Positions 50,319 to 62,932 are shown, counted from the first letter of the stretch. The stretch is DNA of 64,000 nt from Cannabis sativa (GCF_029168945.1 NC_083602.1:13785351-13849350), one strand, 5' to 3'. Made by a program: numbers and translations. The notes: a model not told the origin generated them from the letters alone.

Positions 50319-50683
50319 GGATTTCGTCCCCGAAATCTAACCCGAATAGCTTCGGGATGTCGAGTCCTCATATCCGACTCCAATTCCTGTGTGGCTTCTT
50401 CCACCTTATCGTTCCTCCGCAGCACCTTAACCAAAGGCAATAGTCTTGTTGCGAAGAACTTTTTCTTTCCTATCCAAAATCAACAAAGTTGCACTTCATA
50501 GGAGAAGCTTCCGTTGTAGTTCAAGGGCTTCATAACTCAAGACATGAGTCGGTCCGACACGTATTTCCTTAGCATAGATATGTGAAATACGTCATGAATG
50601 TGCAACAGATAATGCCGGTGGTAAGGCTAGCCGATACGCTACCTCGCCCGACCTTCTCGAGTATCCGAAATGGCCCAATGAAC
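50319..50683 (-). pseudogene. G2 integrase C-terminus with chromodomain
   Basis: Broken frames contain VFHISMLRKYVSD, THVLSYEALELQ and ILDRKEKVLRNKTIA, then an EEATQELESD-like end in a shifted frame. In Tekay-type chromoviruses these are the integrase tail and the chromodomain thought to steer insertion to heterochromatin. Indels split it into several frames. Confidence 0.7.
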
Positions 50684-51672
50684 CTAGTGGCTTAACTTAC
50701 CCTTCTTCCCGAAGCGCCTAATACCCTTCATGGGTGAAACCCGGCAGAAAACATGTTCCCTCGCCCGAAATGTGACATCTCCGCGCTTCTGACAGCATAA
50801 CTTTTCTCGCCCGCTTTGAGAAGCAAGCATCCGAGCCTTGATCTTATCAATAACTTCATTGGTCTTTTGTACCAACTCTGGACCTAGGTACTTCCTTTCT
50901 CCTGTCTCGTCCCAATGAATAGGAGAACGACATTTCCTACCATATAACATCTCATAGGGGGCCATCCCTATTGTACTTTGGTAGCTACTGTTGTAGGAGA
51001 ATTCAATTAATGGCAAGTACTTACTCCATGAACCCTCAAAGTCCATGACACGTGCCTCGCAAGTAGGTCTTCCAAAAATCCGGATAGTTCTTTCTGACTG
51101 ACCCTCAGTCTGAGGGTGAAAGGCTGTACTCAACTTTAACTTGGTACCCATAGCCATCTGAAGACTCACCCAAAATTTCGATGTGAACTTTGGATCCCTA
51201 TCCGATACAATAGATTTAGTGGGCTCCATGGAGACGAACTATCTCTTTCACATACAATTCAAAGATACCGATCCACCGAATAGGTAACTTTCACCGGTAG
51301 AAAGTGAGCCGACTTTGTAAATCTATCCACAATGACCCATACGTAATCATACATCCCCGTAGTTCTAGGCAAACCAGCTTACAAAGTCCATTGCGATGTC
51401 CTCCCACTTCCATTCCGGAAGGATTAAAGGTTACAATAACTCCTACGGTCTCTCGATGTTCAGCCTTAATCCGCCGAAGGTGTTAAACACTTGGACACAT
51501 AGTCCACCACATCTTTTTTCATCCCATACCACCAGAAGTAGGGTTTCAACTCCTGATACATCTTGGTGGTTCCCGGATGCAACGAATAAGGCGTGGTGTG
51601 AGCTTCATCAAGTATCTCTTTCTTAAGCTTATCAACACTAGGAACACAAACTCGAGCTTTATATAACAACAT
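50684..51672 (-). pseudogene. G2 integrase (zinc-binding and catalytic core)
   Basis: The 51672-51466 segment carries the H2C2-type zinc-binding region (SLHPGTTKMYQELKPYFWW, then KDVVDYVSKC). The 51229-50684 ORF holds the core: KSIVSDRDPKFTSKFW with the second catalytic Asp, FHPQTEGQSERTIRI with the catalytic Glu, and the GMAPYEMLYGRKCRSP block typical of plant gypsy integrase. The first catalytic Asp region lies in the frame-broken part between them. LHGA and SIVSD positions fit family spacing, so this is decayed or mis-assembled rather than rearranged. Confidence 0.85.
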
Positions 51673-52300
51673 TCCACTGCTCGAGATCGAAAACCTCTAG
51701 GCCGACCACCACCATTTCATCTCGAACTTTAACTAGCTCCGGATCTTCTAGTTGTGCTCTTTCCGATTCTCTCCAACGCATCGTATTGAGGGTTAAATTG
51801 TGTAATTTCCCAACCACGAACTCAATTCCTGCACTAATCATGTCCGAGGCTAGTTGAGGAGCTATCATAATCGTAGTACACACTTGACCGGGACCTTTTC
51901 TGCTTAGAGCATCGGCCACCACATTGGCTTTCCCAGGGTGATACAAATATTTCGCAATCGTAGTCTTTAACTAACTCCAACCACCTTCTCTGCCTCATAT
52001 TCAAATCTTTCTGGGTGAAAAAGTATTTAAGACTTTTATGATCAGTATAAATCTCACACTTTTCACCGTAAAGATAATGTCGCCAAATCTTTAAAGCAAA
52101 AACCACAGCAGCGAGTTCCAAATCATGAGTTGGGTAACGCTGCTCATAATCCTTCAGTTGACGAGAGGCATAAGCTATGACTCGTCACCTTGCATCGTAA
52201 CACATCCCGCACTCCGTCCGGATGCATCACAATAAACAACAAATTTCTCTTGATCCGATGGCAAAGCTAACACTCGGAGCCGTTATCAACCGCCGCTTCA
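51673..52300 (-). pseudogene. G2 RNase H and connection
   Basis: Plain family motifs: [40 protein letters not shown] and [16 protein letters not shown], then [16 protein letters not shown]. These are the RNase H domain and the tether that follows it in chromovirus pol. Two overlapping frames show at least one frameshift at about 51946. Confidence 0.85.
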
Positions 52301-53222
52301 ACTCCCGAAAGCTTGACTCACACTTATCCGACCACACAAATCTCTCGATTTTTCTTGGTCAATCTTGCCAGGCATAGAAAGTTTAGAAAAATCCTTCGAC
52401 GAAACGTCGATAATACCCCGCTAACCCGAGAAAACTTCGAATTTCCGTCACGTACTTGGGCCTCGGCCAATTCTTCACTCGATTCTATCTTGTTTGGATC
52501 AACCATAATTCCATTTTTCCCAACAATATGACCCGTAAAGTGACACCCTGGACAACCGTAATTCGCACTTTTTGAACTTGGCATACAAATGCCTTGTGAT
52601 CCCTAAGTCGTTGTAACACCATTCGAAGATGATGCTCGTGCTCCTCTTCTCGATCGAGAGTATACAAGAATGTCATCGATAAACACTATAACGCAGCTTA
52701 TCGAGGAAATCCTTGAACACCCTATTCATGAGATCCATAAAGGTCAGCAGAGCATTAGTCAATCCGAACGACATTACGTAAACTCATAGTGCTCCATATC
52801 CGGTTCTAAAAGCAAGCCTTCGCATGTCCTCCTTCCTAATTCCGAGTTGATGATAACCCGACCGTAAATCAATCTTCGAAAACACTGTCTTTCCCTGAAG
52901 CTGATCGTACAGATCATCGATCCTGGGCAACGGGTACTTATTCTTAATCGTCGCCTTGTTTAGTTCCCGTAATCAATACACATCTCCGAGGGAACCATCT
53001 TTCTTTTTCACAAAAAGAACCGGAGCTCCCTGTGGCGACACACTCGGGTCGAATAAACCCAATATCAAGCATCCCCTCGAAGTTGTAACTTAAGCTCCTC
53101 GAGTTCTGCCGGAGCCATCCTATATGGAGCTTTAGAAACAAGTTCGACTCCAGTGCCAAATCAATTACAAAGTCAATCTCTCGTCGTGGCGGCAATCCCG
53201 CAACTCCTGTGAAACACATCAA
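52301..53222 (-). pseudogene. G2 reverse transcriptase
   Basis: Starts with GLPPRREIDFVIDLA (the protease-RT junction), then GMLDIGFIRP, and later VIVFIDDILVYSRS at about 52697-52660 with the two catalytic Asp residues, followed by EEEHEHHLRMVLQRLRDH. The order and spacing match Ty3/gypsy RT. Several one- and two-base shifts interrupt it. Confidence 0.85.
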
Positions 53223-53804
53223 GAAAATCTTTTCACCACCCGACTACCTCAGCTCCAAATGTTTCGTGTCTGCTAGAGTCAAAAACTACCGTGAGAAATC
53301 CTACACAACCATTGCATAGTAAATCCCTAGCTCTCAACACAGAAATAACCGGGATCCGAGACCCCCGAACCGATCCAACATAAACAAATGGATCTTCACC
53401 TTCCGCTAAAAAGTCACCATTTTACGCCTACAATCTATACCGGCCGAATACTTGGATAGAAAATCCATTCCCGCATAATATCAAACTCGCTTAATTTCAA
53501 TTCTATAAGGTCGTACTCAATTCCCTATCTTCGATCCTAATCGCATAGACCTAATGCGCCTATTAGGAGATAACCAATTCCCCGCTAGGCATTAGGGTTC
53601 CAAACCCTCTTTCTAAACTATCACAAGGCCTACCCAAAAGATCAATCACTCTTGTAGCCACATATGAACGTGTAGCTCTCGAGTCAAATAATACTGTAAA
53701 TAACAAGTTGTTGACGGGAAGCTGACCCGTCACAAATGTATGACCGGCCGCGCATCGGCCTTGGGTAATGGCAAACACACGAGCAGAACCGGCTTCACCT
53801 CGCC
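53223..53804 (-). pseudogene. G2 aspartic protease region
   Basis: The frame contains TVLFDSRATRSYVA, where the family has DSGAT, then LLGRPCDSLERGFGTLMPSG. The catalytic Asp is present, but the invariant Gly is Arg. The rest down to RT is frame-broken. Confidence 0.75.
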
Positions 53805-54960
53805 TTTCGGCTCCTCTTTCTTTGCTCGGGGGCAATCTTTCTTGAAATGCCCCACCATGCCACACATGAAGCATGTCTTCCGGTTACACTCTCCCGATGA
53901 TGTTTCTTGCACCTTGGACACTCAGATAAGAGTAACCCCCGGCGTCCACCTCTCCGCCTTGGTTCCCACGAACCGCTTGCTTTGCCCCGAGCCACCGTAA
54001 GCCGGAATAACTTTTCTTTTTCTCGCTCACAGGTGGAGTCACCACCATTCCCTACCATAAATAGTGAGTAGGAAATTTGGGGGTTCCACCAACACTGAGT
54101 CACCCGGGGCTCCCGAAGAAATTTTACCGCACCTCGCTCTCAAAGCCTTCTCAACCATATCCGCATACGTGGTTGCTTTAAGAAGTGGTAATAACTGCAT
54201 CATGCCGATCTTTGCACTCAAACCCGCTAAGTATTTTTCTTTCTTATCGAAGCTCGCAGTAGGCACAATTCGCCGCCAACTTAGCCAACCCGATCAAACT
54301 TTGTTGTGTACTCGGATGACCGACATTCCCTCGGGCCCGAACTAGATCGTTGAACTCTTTCCGCTTTGCATCGCGGACCGCTTCGTTGTAATACTTGGAG
54401 TTGAATAACTCCCTAAATTCTTCCTGTGTCATCGCCGTGACGTCCCGAGTGAGGGTTATCAATTCCCACCACACGAGAGCATCTTCCCCGAAACTCGGAA
54501 AGTGGCGCAGTCACCCGGCCATTTCCAACCACTCCCATAAAATTAAGGATGCGTTCAATCATTAGAAAGCCACCGCTCGGCCTTCATCACATCGTGGCCT
54601 CCCGTAAAACACCGGAGGTGCCCGTTTCCGAATCTTTCATACACCCGCTCCATAGGTTGCCAACAACAAAGTTGTTCCCGCCGGCACCGCAGAACCGCAA
54701 CGGCCGAACTTCGAGGAGGCACTACAGAGGACCCGCCGCCCTCAATCTTTGGATCTCTTCATCTTGCCGACGGATTCTATCTTGCATTTCAAGAGAATCT
54801 TTGCTCCCGGGCCGCAGGAGCTGAGGTGGGATTTACAGTGGCGACCACCCCGAGCTCCGCCAACCGCCACGCCGCGACCACGAGGATTTTGAGGATTCCC
54901 CGACCGCCTCCTCGGCCTCAACCATGCCACCCCGACTTCTTGTATTTCGCGGGCGTCCAT
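53805..54960 (-). pseudogene. G2 gag with CCHC knuckle
   Basis: Recognisable retrotransposon gag sequence: TAMTQEEFRELFNSKYYN, AVRDAKRKEFNDLV, FDKKEKYLAGLSAKI and TYADMVEKALRA, then a CCHC zinc knuckle CFMCGMVGHFKKDC at about 53876-53835. The likely start is an ATG at 54960 (MDAREIQEVGVAWLRP), although the N-terminal part is GC-rich and frame-uncertain. At least three frameshifts. Confidence 0.8.
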
Positions 54961-55224
54961 TTAATAGGACTTAGCCCGCGAATCCATAAGCGTGCAGTTG
55001 GACAGCCGATCAAAATTAACACCGCTCTTAATAACTTAAAGGCAACACACTTTCTTTTTCTTTTTAAGGAAATATATTTAATTTAAATCTAATATGCTTC
55101 CTAACATGCTTTCACATCACACTTATTTAAAATACTAAACAATTACGGCTTATCGAACCATGAACCGAGCTTTCCGATGAAGATTGTACATGTCATAGCA
55201 AGCTTCGTAGACAAACTCGGCGGC
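54961..55224 (-). other. G2 leader between PBS and gag
   Basis: Non-coding leader of about 260 bp, similar in length to that of G1. Confidence 0.5.
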
Positions 55225-55237
55225 TCGATACCAAAAT
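55225..55237 (-). other. Gypsy G2 primer-binding site
   Basis: Minus strand TTTTGGTATCGAGCC, near the initiator-methionine tRNA complement TGGTATCAGAGC. The CGAG for CAGAG difference is one of the CAG-site oddities discussed in the findings. Confidence 0.7.
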
Positions 55238-57307
55238 TGTAACGCCCTAATGCTAAGGCACGCTACGTTGCTTTTTCAATTATTGTGCAATCTTTGCTAT
55301 TCAAAGAAATTTCTTGAAAAACGTGTCAAATTAAAACTTTTGCTTTAAATATTAAACTTTGTAATATAATATAATATTTACAAATCTCGGGATCCCGATT
55401 TCAAACTTCGTAGAATTTACTTTTAAACTTTACATTTCAAAATACATAATTCTCGTGTCGCACAAGCCGACTTTCAAAATATAATTCCCAGATGTCCCGA
55501 GACCGAACACCTGTGTCGCGCCGCTCGACATGTACAATCTCACCCGAGCTCGTGTTCATTCCCGTTCACCTTCGCCTTTCCTTTACCTACACATGGAAGT
55601 AGAAACCGTGAGTCAACGTACCTGTAAGAAATGCATATAACATACCATATAATTTTCGACTCGTAAATAGGCGCCCATACACCTATTTACAGAGCTTACC
55701 GTATGAGTATGAACGTTCTAACTAGATACGACCATGTACCATGTACCACATGCACTCGCATACCATCGTACTAGTTGTAGGTAGGGTATGGACCGCACCT
55801 TGAGTACCATTGCGTTGTACCACGTACACCTCGTACCTTTCCGTACAAGTGCCGGTAACACCATGATGTACTTCCAAACATCATACACCTTACCAATGCA
55901 CTCGTACCGCAACCGTACAAGTGTTATAGTGTATGAATCACAACAAATAGGCATGTATATATATATTTAACACATACATACATTCGAATATTCATATCAC
56001 ACATTATACACGCTTCTTACTGTTTTCCGAATTCAAGTGTGCTACGACCCGAACGAATTCACGTGCTAGATGGATGCCCTAATCACAATAATAGTAATAC
56101 AGATGAGTTGACTCGCTAAATCACTTTCCGGACTTAAAACTTGAAACTAAAAGTTTCTATCGATAAACCTCATGGCAATAACCTAAATATCTCAAAATTG
56201 GCCAAAACTAGGGCTCGGAAATTCCCCAACAGCAGACCGATTCCCAACCTAAGCATCCTGCTCTAGGTCACCAACCGGTCGACCCAAGGGGTACAGACCA
56301 CCTGAACCCACCCTGCCTATCGACTGGCCGGGAACCAAAAATCATCCCCCTTGATTCAATTCAATCCCAAACTTTACCAAACTCTCCAAGATACCTATAC
56401 AATGTATAAACATCCATTTCCAATCAACAAATCACGTAACAAACCAATAATTCAATTTATGCCATTAAAGCTCAAAGCTTGAGTTTCAAAACTCAAGCTT
56501 GCTTAAAACCATTCTCAAGCATCAAAAACAATAGCTAGGACTCAAAAAACTCAACCTAACCCTTAATTCAAACCCTAAGCAATTCAAAACCCAACAGCCA
56601 CTAAACCTAAAAATTCAAAGTGAAACTAAACTAAACTTTCAAAAACTTAAGGGGAGAAGAACTAGGGTTACCTTGCCTTGATTCCTCTTGAATCCTTTGC
56701 TGAAAACACAAGAATTCAGCTCCCAAAATCCCTTGCCCTTGCTGCCTTCGAAGAGAGAAAGAGAGAAGAAAGAGCTTCTCTTGAATTTTTGGTTTTTCCT
56801 TTGATTTTTCCCCTCAAATGAAATGATTTTTCCTTAATTAATTCATGGCTGAAAAGTCATGTGCTAGGTGTCAACTAGAGGGACAGCCACCTAATCCATC
56901 ATTAAACAAAATGTCTAAAAAGCCCTTAGACTTAAAACTAGGGTATTTCTAAAGCTAGGGGTAAAATGGTCAATTTCCATAACCCCGCTCAATCCCGATA
57001 ATTTATTTTCTCTAAAATATTTCCCACTATGAAATAGGGTTCTAAACTTACCCATGTGATCAATCTAGCCATCCATCGCATTTTCCGTTGTCGCCGAGCA
57101 AAAATTACAAAATTAACATATTTCACATATAAGCTAAATAATACTCCCTAGAGTTTAATAAAATCTCTAATTGAGAAATTATAACTCTACTATTTATTTC
57201 TAAATATTGGGGTCCACAAATAAATTAATTCACAAATAATAATAAAATAATAAAAATTAGTGCTAATTGCCTTTTTTTTAATCCACATTACTAGAGCGGT
57301 CATTACA
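55238..57307 (-). repeat. Gypsy G2 5' LTR
   Basis: TGTAACGCCC...GTCATTACA on the plus strand, 2,070 bp, closely matching the left LTR apart from small indels and the divergent segment at 56226-56333. Confidence 0.85.
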
Positions 57308-57381
57308 ATTATCCCCCCGTTAATAGAATTTCGTCCCCGAAATCTAACCTGAATAGCTCTGGATGTTGAGTCCTCATATCT
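57308..57381 (-). other. Second copy of G2 polypurine-side internal sequence
   Basis: Matches 50302-50376 (polypurine tract, then TTTCGTCCCCGAAATCTAAC and onward). It ends at ATATC, a string shared by G2 and the copia leader where they join. Confidence 0.85.
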
Positions 57382-58270
57382 AAGTTGATTTTTATCATCA
57401 TACTTAAATATTTCTTTTTCATGACATTTAATTAAATAGAAAATTATTTTTAGTTGAAATTTATTTTTTCAACTAAATTTAAATAATTTTCAAAACATAT
57501 TTTTTCTTTATTTTATTAATCAATTTTCGAAATTGCATTTCTTAAATGCTAGAATTTCGAATTTTATCTTGAAAAATAGATTAAGTTGTAAATTAATTAT
57601 TTCTTTTAATTAATTCTTGGATCAACTTAAATCAATGATTTTTTCATTTATTGATTTATTTAAAATAAATTGAATTAAAGTATATTATTAGAAATTAAAT
57701 TAATTAGTCAAAGGAAAATCTAAATAGGTGATATTTTTGCTTGAAGAATTTTTTCTAGTGTATTTAATTAAATAAAAAATTAATATTTAAGTTGATTTTC
57801 ATCATCATACTTAAATATTTGAAAATTTTCTTATATATTTAATTAAATAGGAAAATTATATTTTTTGTTGTAAATTAATTTTATTAATTAATTTTGGGCC
57901 AACATTAAATTAGAATAATTTTTCCAGTATTAATTTTTTATTTTAACATGCATTTTCGAAAATTGTATTCTTAAATACTTTAATTTTTTGAAATGCAATA
58001 TATATTTATAGAAAATAAAATTTGAGTTGTAAATTAATTTAAATTAATTTTGTAACAACTTAAATTGAATATTTTTCTAAATATTTATTGGAAATTATTA
58101 CTAAGATGAAAATAATTCATGTTATTTTTATATCCATCTAAGTAAAATTTATAAATATTAAATTAAAATTTATATTTAGAATTTTTCATTCTAAATTGGA
58201 AATTTTAAATAAATATATATTTAAAATAAATAAATTAAATAAAGAGAATCAAAGAAAATACAACTCACTT
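57382..58270 (+). other. Copia D AT-rich leader, right part
   Basis: Resumes at TAAGTTGATTTTTATCATCA, equivalent to 15145 in copy B, so about 0.6 kb of leader is missing relative to the left junction. Confidence 0.7.
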
Positions 58271-59056
58271 TAAATAATGAGCTTGATTATTATTAAGACA
58301 TTCGATCTCCATTGTGGGTTTTACACCGCGTTTGTTTTAGTGAGTAATCCTCCCTAATGGAGGAACGTTCATTAGCAATTTCGCACCGTTTAACCTCGCA
58401 TGATAAGTAGTTTGTAAGTGTTTTGTATGGTATGGATCACTCCTAATGGTGGCGACCATACTTCGACTTGCAAATTATGAAACAATGGTGGAAGCTCATA
58501 AGATGTAATTGCCTCGACCTCTCGCCTAAAATCGGACAACGCCGGAATTCCAATTCGATCGAATAAAAGGTTGCTAGAATGGTTATCATTTTAGATGAGC
58601 CGACAACTCTATTCAATGGATGATGCTTTGACTTTCGCCTAAACTATGCGATTAATCCGTATCGCCTTTGTTGAAAAACCTTGGAAATTATTTAGGATTG
58701 TATGTTTTAGTATTTTCACTTGTCATTCCTACTTGCTATATGCTTATAATTTCTGAATTGTGTATGAATTTATATTGAACCATGTTAATTTTCTGTTATT
58801 AAGTTCGTAGCTTTAATTTCGAATCTTCATTGTTGGTCTAACATAAGTTTGTTTTTCTAATGAGATAAATCCCTAATGGATTTTCACCATTAGACATACA
58901 TAAAAAGTGTAAGATCTCGAAAGATAAATATTGTATATGCAACATCTAGCTATTCATCAATTGATGACACCTTAGACTAGTATTTTTACAATATGAAACA
59001 AGAAGATTACATAAATAAGATTACTTTGTCTTTCGCTAATTGAAGCATCGTTGGAT
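58271..59056 (+). other. Copia D internal non-coding repeats
   Basis: Holds the CATTGTGGGTTTTACACC and CATTGTTGGTCTAACA units, and degenerate forms of the CTCTCGCCTAAACGGGACA motif (for example CTCTCGCCTAAAATCGGACA). Confidence 0.6.
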
Positions 59057-59800
59057 TCTAAACTCTATGGTTTCGTGGTATACCCGGGTAATTACTTACT
59101 CTAATGCAAGCTAACTTACTTTTTAGTAAAGATGTCAAGCATTTTCTTTCTAATGGCAATCTATAGAAGCTTCACAACTTCTTAGGTATAGATTTTATTT
59201 ATCTAAGTTAGAAAAGTCTCAACTATTCCGCAAAAGATAAAGCCATGGAAGAATTTCTTATATCAATGCAGTGAGAGGTCTTAGATATGTTTTTGTATGC
59301 CTTAGCACCGGACACCTGCTGTTGAGCTGGGAGTCATGAGTAGGTATCGGATTAGTCCAGGAGAAGAACATTGGAAGACAATCAAGTAAATCTTAAGATT
59401 AAGAAGAAGGGGAACTATATGTTAGTCTATATGATGTGTTTAAAACTCCTTAGACTACACCATATGACACGTATTCTCGAAATTTTCCTTTGTGCTAGTA
59501 AATCTTTCCGATAAGATGGTGGTTACTCCTGGATGGAATAGTGATTTTGGAGAAGTGTAAAAACCTATCCTCGAAGTCTCTAGGTCTACCTGTGAGGGAC
59601 CGGAATGTTAAAGGTGCAGTGAAAGGTACTTATTCTGGCCTAAGGAAAGTTCTATACATCTTTGGCACCATTCCAAATTGCCTTAAACTACTTTAGTGTT
59701 AATTTCGATTAACCAAAAGTAGTTGCCAAAGATATGTAATCCAAAAGTATCCCAAAGAGAGTAGACATATAGAGAGGAATTTCACATTATCAATGATTTT
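59057..59800 (+). pseudogene. Copia D fossil pol, 3' part only
   Basis: Starts after the internal deletion at CTCTATGGTTTCGTGG. It retains the RGLRYVFVCL-type segment, EEHWKTIK with the shared TAA near 59388, and the CACATTATCAATGA end of RNase H near 59785. Confidence 0.7.
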
Positions 59801-59962
59801 GTGATTAAAGGAAAGAGTAATGGTGGAGAAAAGGTTGTGGTTAATTCAACCTTTCGTATCCTATTACGAGGAGTTTACTACTACTACACTTGATTTGTAT
59901 ATCAAAGGTGTTGAGATTATTTGAAACGCACTTTTTGTTTTATATTAGTGCAAGTGGGAGTT

Positions 59963-61902
59963 TGTTGGGTTTTTATGCCCTAAATAAAACTCATTTCAAT
60001 ATAATCAGATTTACTTATTAATATAGATTCGTAAATAACATTTAATGTTGCATGGTTCACATGATTTATTTCATGATTATATGTACATAATATATAAATC
60101 CATCTGAAACCCCTTTTCACATACTCGATCCCCGTTTATCGTGTCAACACATTGGAAAGTAAACATGACTATGTGAATAAAGTTTCCTAGATTTATCGGA
60201 CACAGGTTTTACCGATATGATAATCTACAACAAGAGTTTACTTGTATTTGGAGAAATACTATGTTCTTTCCAAAACATTAGTTAAAGTAAAGTTTCTGGG
60301 TTGGATGCATGGGAGTATGCATCGGAAGGGACCGATATTGGGAACTTTGACTTTAGATTTTAATTAAACTTACCGTGAAAAATCTATTCAAGTCAATATC
60401 GCCTAGTTTGATCCTAGATCAAATGATCTTAATCCTTCGTTATGATTAGGCTCAATCTTGAAAGTGCTATTCGTGTTCCTTGAATTGTTAGTTAAGCCTG
60501 CTTTTAGGTCGTGGGTGATACGTACTTTTCGGGAACACGGTAGTGCAATTGAGCTGGGAGCGCTAGCATAATCATGGAATCTATAGCTTCTATCTCGGCG
60601 AATAGTAAGCAAAGGATGATCACCTTCTGTGCTTGACCAAACGAAAATAAATGATGGAGATCTCTATTTCACATAAGCCGAAATATCATTTATACTTGGG
60701 GTCAAGTGTTTTAAGGATAAAATACATAGTAGGGTGTTACGGTAATTTAATCCCTTTACCGTGTAGGTCATTCATATAGAGGATAATTGATCAAGCATTA
60801 GGATTATAACAATGGATAACTAATGATGTGTCTATATGGTGGAAATACATATAGAGCATTTTATATACCGAGAGTGCAATTCTAAGTTCTATGCGTGGAT
60901 TCAACGAAGAATTAATAAGTTAGTGAATTTTACATAAATTTTGATCTACTTATTGGAAGCTCGGTTATATAGACCCATGGTCCCCCCACTAGTTGAGATA
61001 ATATTGCTTGTAAGACTCTATGTAATTGGTTTTGATCAATCAATTATAATTCTCAAATTAGACTGGCTGTCTATTTGTGAATTTTTCACTAAGTAAGGGC
61101 GTAAATTGTAAAGAAAGAGAAAGTTAGGGGTATATTTATTAATTATGATACTTTGTATGGTTCAATTAATAAATATGATAAATGACAATATTATTTAATA
61201 ATTATTTATAGTTATTAAATAGTTAGAATTGGCATTTAAATGATTGAATTAGAAATTGGCATTTTTGAGAAAATCAGATACAAAAGGTGTTAAAATTGCA
61301 AAATTGCAAAAAGCAAGGCCCAATCCACTAAGTGTATGGCCAGCCACCTTTGTAGCTATTTTAAGTTGATTTTTTCATTATTTTAATGCCATATAATTCA
61401 AATCTAACCCTAGTGGAATGCTATAAATAGATAAAGTGAAGGCTTCAGAAAAAATAGACTTTTCTTCTGACACTCTTCGAATCGAAAAAACCTCGAGCTC
61501 TTCTCTCTCCCTATCTTTAGGCTACTGGGCCTCCTCTTCTTCTTCAATATTTCTGAAATCCTTAGTGTATGAGTAGTGCCCACACACATCAAGTGATACC
61601 TCCGAATCATAGTGAGGAAGATCGTGAAGAAAGATCATCAAGCAAAGGAGTTTCAAAGTGATCAAAGATCTCTGCAGAAAGAGATCCAGTGTTCGCATAT
61701 TGATAATGCTCGCTGCTACAGCGTAAAAGGAATCGAGGGCTAGATATCCGAACGGAAGGAGTCATATTATTCCGCTGCACCCAATGTAAGGTGCTTCCTA
61801 AACTTTATATGTGTTTAATTTATCGTTTTAGAAAGTTCTTATTTAGGATGTTAATAAACATACTTGTGAATAGATCTAAGATCCCGGTAAAATAATTTTA
61901 CA
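59963..61902 (+). repeat. Copia D 3' LTR
   Basis: Preceded by the GTGCAAGTGGGAGTT polypurine tract. TGTTGGGTTTTTATGCCC start; the end reads AATTTTACA instead of AATTTCCAACA. It carries many one- to three-base indels compared with the 5' LTR, concentrated at CAG/CTG sites. Confidence 0.85.
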
Positions 61903-62283
61903 GTAATGATAGTTCGACAAAAGCATATCTCAAAAATGATGTATGCAATGCTATTGACAAATCGAATTTATTATTCATTGTTTTCAAAACACATGAAAAC
62001 TCGTCGAGGACAAATCTAAAGATATGGAGCTCAAAAAATTAATATATGTGCTAAAATTTTAGGATATTGAATATGTTATGGTATATTTTAAACATCGTTT
62101 TAGTATTGTTTTTTTTTTCTATTAGCAACATTTTTAGTGCTTGATATTTAATATTTTTTTAGTTGGGAATTGAAATATATTGAATTGTTTTTTTCTTTTA
62201 TATTTACTTATTTTTTTTGGAATATTTTTATATATGAAAAAAAATTACGTCCACTCTCCAATTAAATTCTGGGTCCGCCATTG

Positions 62284-62592
62284 CTGATCCGTAATCATTC
62301 TCAATCTCGATAATCCTCTTGAGGTTTCTGTTTATGCTGAACATGCTTATCCCGTTATCGTTGCAAGATTCTCTCCCAACGCCGAGTGGATCGCCTCCGC
62401 CGTATGTGTCTCGGAAGTGTCGTGATCTGGGGGACTCGTAATGAATTTGTTTTTAAGAATGAGTGCAAGGTTCTTTCTGGTCTGGATTGATGATCTTCAA
62501 AGTGGTCTCCTAATGGGATGAGTGGGATCGTTGCTTGTGGAAGTGATGGGAAAGGAAAATAATTGATTCGTGCTTTTATGTTAGTATACTTT
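62284..62592 (+). pseudogene. AIP1-like exon, continuation
   Basis: Resumes the interrupted exon. After the target duplication come [35 protein letters not shown], then shifted frames with WGTRNEFVFKNECKVLSG, IDDLQ, IVACGSDGKGK and IRAFM. AIP1 proteins run NGRSVIIR, then EHAYPVTVARFSPNGEW, then RIDDLQW..DG, then DGKGKS.VRAFMWDSG. Just after AFM a GTTAGTAT string could be the splice donor, so the copy appears genomic. The Arg codon at the insertion point is TGA (from CGA by C-to-T), and other small indels break the frame. Confidence 0.8.
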
Positions 62593-62932
62593 CTCAAGTT
62601 TCTGTTTCATTTGTTTAATGGTTAGTGTAAGGTGTTTAGTTTTTGTACTGGAGATGAATTTCTTACGAATTACTATTATTAATCAGATTGTGAAAAAAAT
62701 TATTGGTTTCTGATTAATAGTTCATAAATGGTTGATTTGATCTTCCATGTGATTTGAATATTTGCAATATTTTTTTATGTATATATATATATAACATTCT
62801 CTCGATATTATTGAGGCTCTTATCATGGACATGGAAATGGTGATCAAGACATCGAGATTGCCCAGGACACTTCTATTTGGTAACAAAATGTTCATTAAAA
62901 AGTGATAATATAGAAAAGGTTTATGCCCTTAG
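62593..62932. other. T-rich intron-like sequence
   Basis: T-rich sequence after the putative AIP1 donor, with a (TA)n patch near 62785. I do not see the next AIP1 exon. Confidence 0.4.

Larger units (their letters stand above)
48204..57381 (-). mobile_element. Ty3/gypsy chromovirus G2 (Tekay/Del-like)
   Basis: Two 2.1-kb LTRs with TGTAACGCCC...GTCATTACA ends bracket gag, protease, RT, RNase H, integrase and a chromodomain-like C-terminus, all on the minus strand. The PBS lies by the right LTR and the polypurine tract by the left LTR. Beyond the right LTR, 57308-57381 repeats the first 74 bp of the left polypurine-side internal sequence, so the insertion was originally longer (LTR-internal-LTR-internal) and was trimmed. 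The coding frame is broken many times. Confidence 0.85.
44720..61902 (+). mobile_element. Ty1/copia element, copy D (plus), interrupted by gypsy G2
   Basis: Both LTRs, PBS and polypurine tract are present. The flanks GAATG (44715-44719) and G(T)AATG after 61902 may be the target duplication with one extra base. Two internal losses are visible: about 0.6 kb around the G2 junction, and about 1.5 kb of integrase/RT at 59056-59066, where GCATCGTTGGATTC jumps to CTAAACTCTATGG. Confidence 0.85.
44604..62283. mobile_element. hAT-type element (non-autonomous) carrying nested copia D
   Basis: Ends CACTGGCGGACCCA and, inverted at the right, CAATGGCGGACCCA (13 of 14 identical). Flanks CTGATCCA (44596-44603) and CTGATCCG (62284-62291) form an 8-bp target duplication, with GCTGATCC present on both sides. 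Without copia D the element is only about 0.5 kb (44604-44719 plus 61903-62283) and has no transposase. Superfamily assignment rests on the 8-bp duplication and CA-initial ends. Confidence 0.8.
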
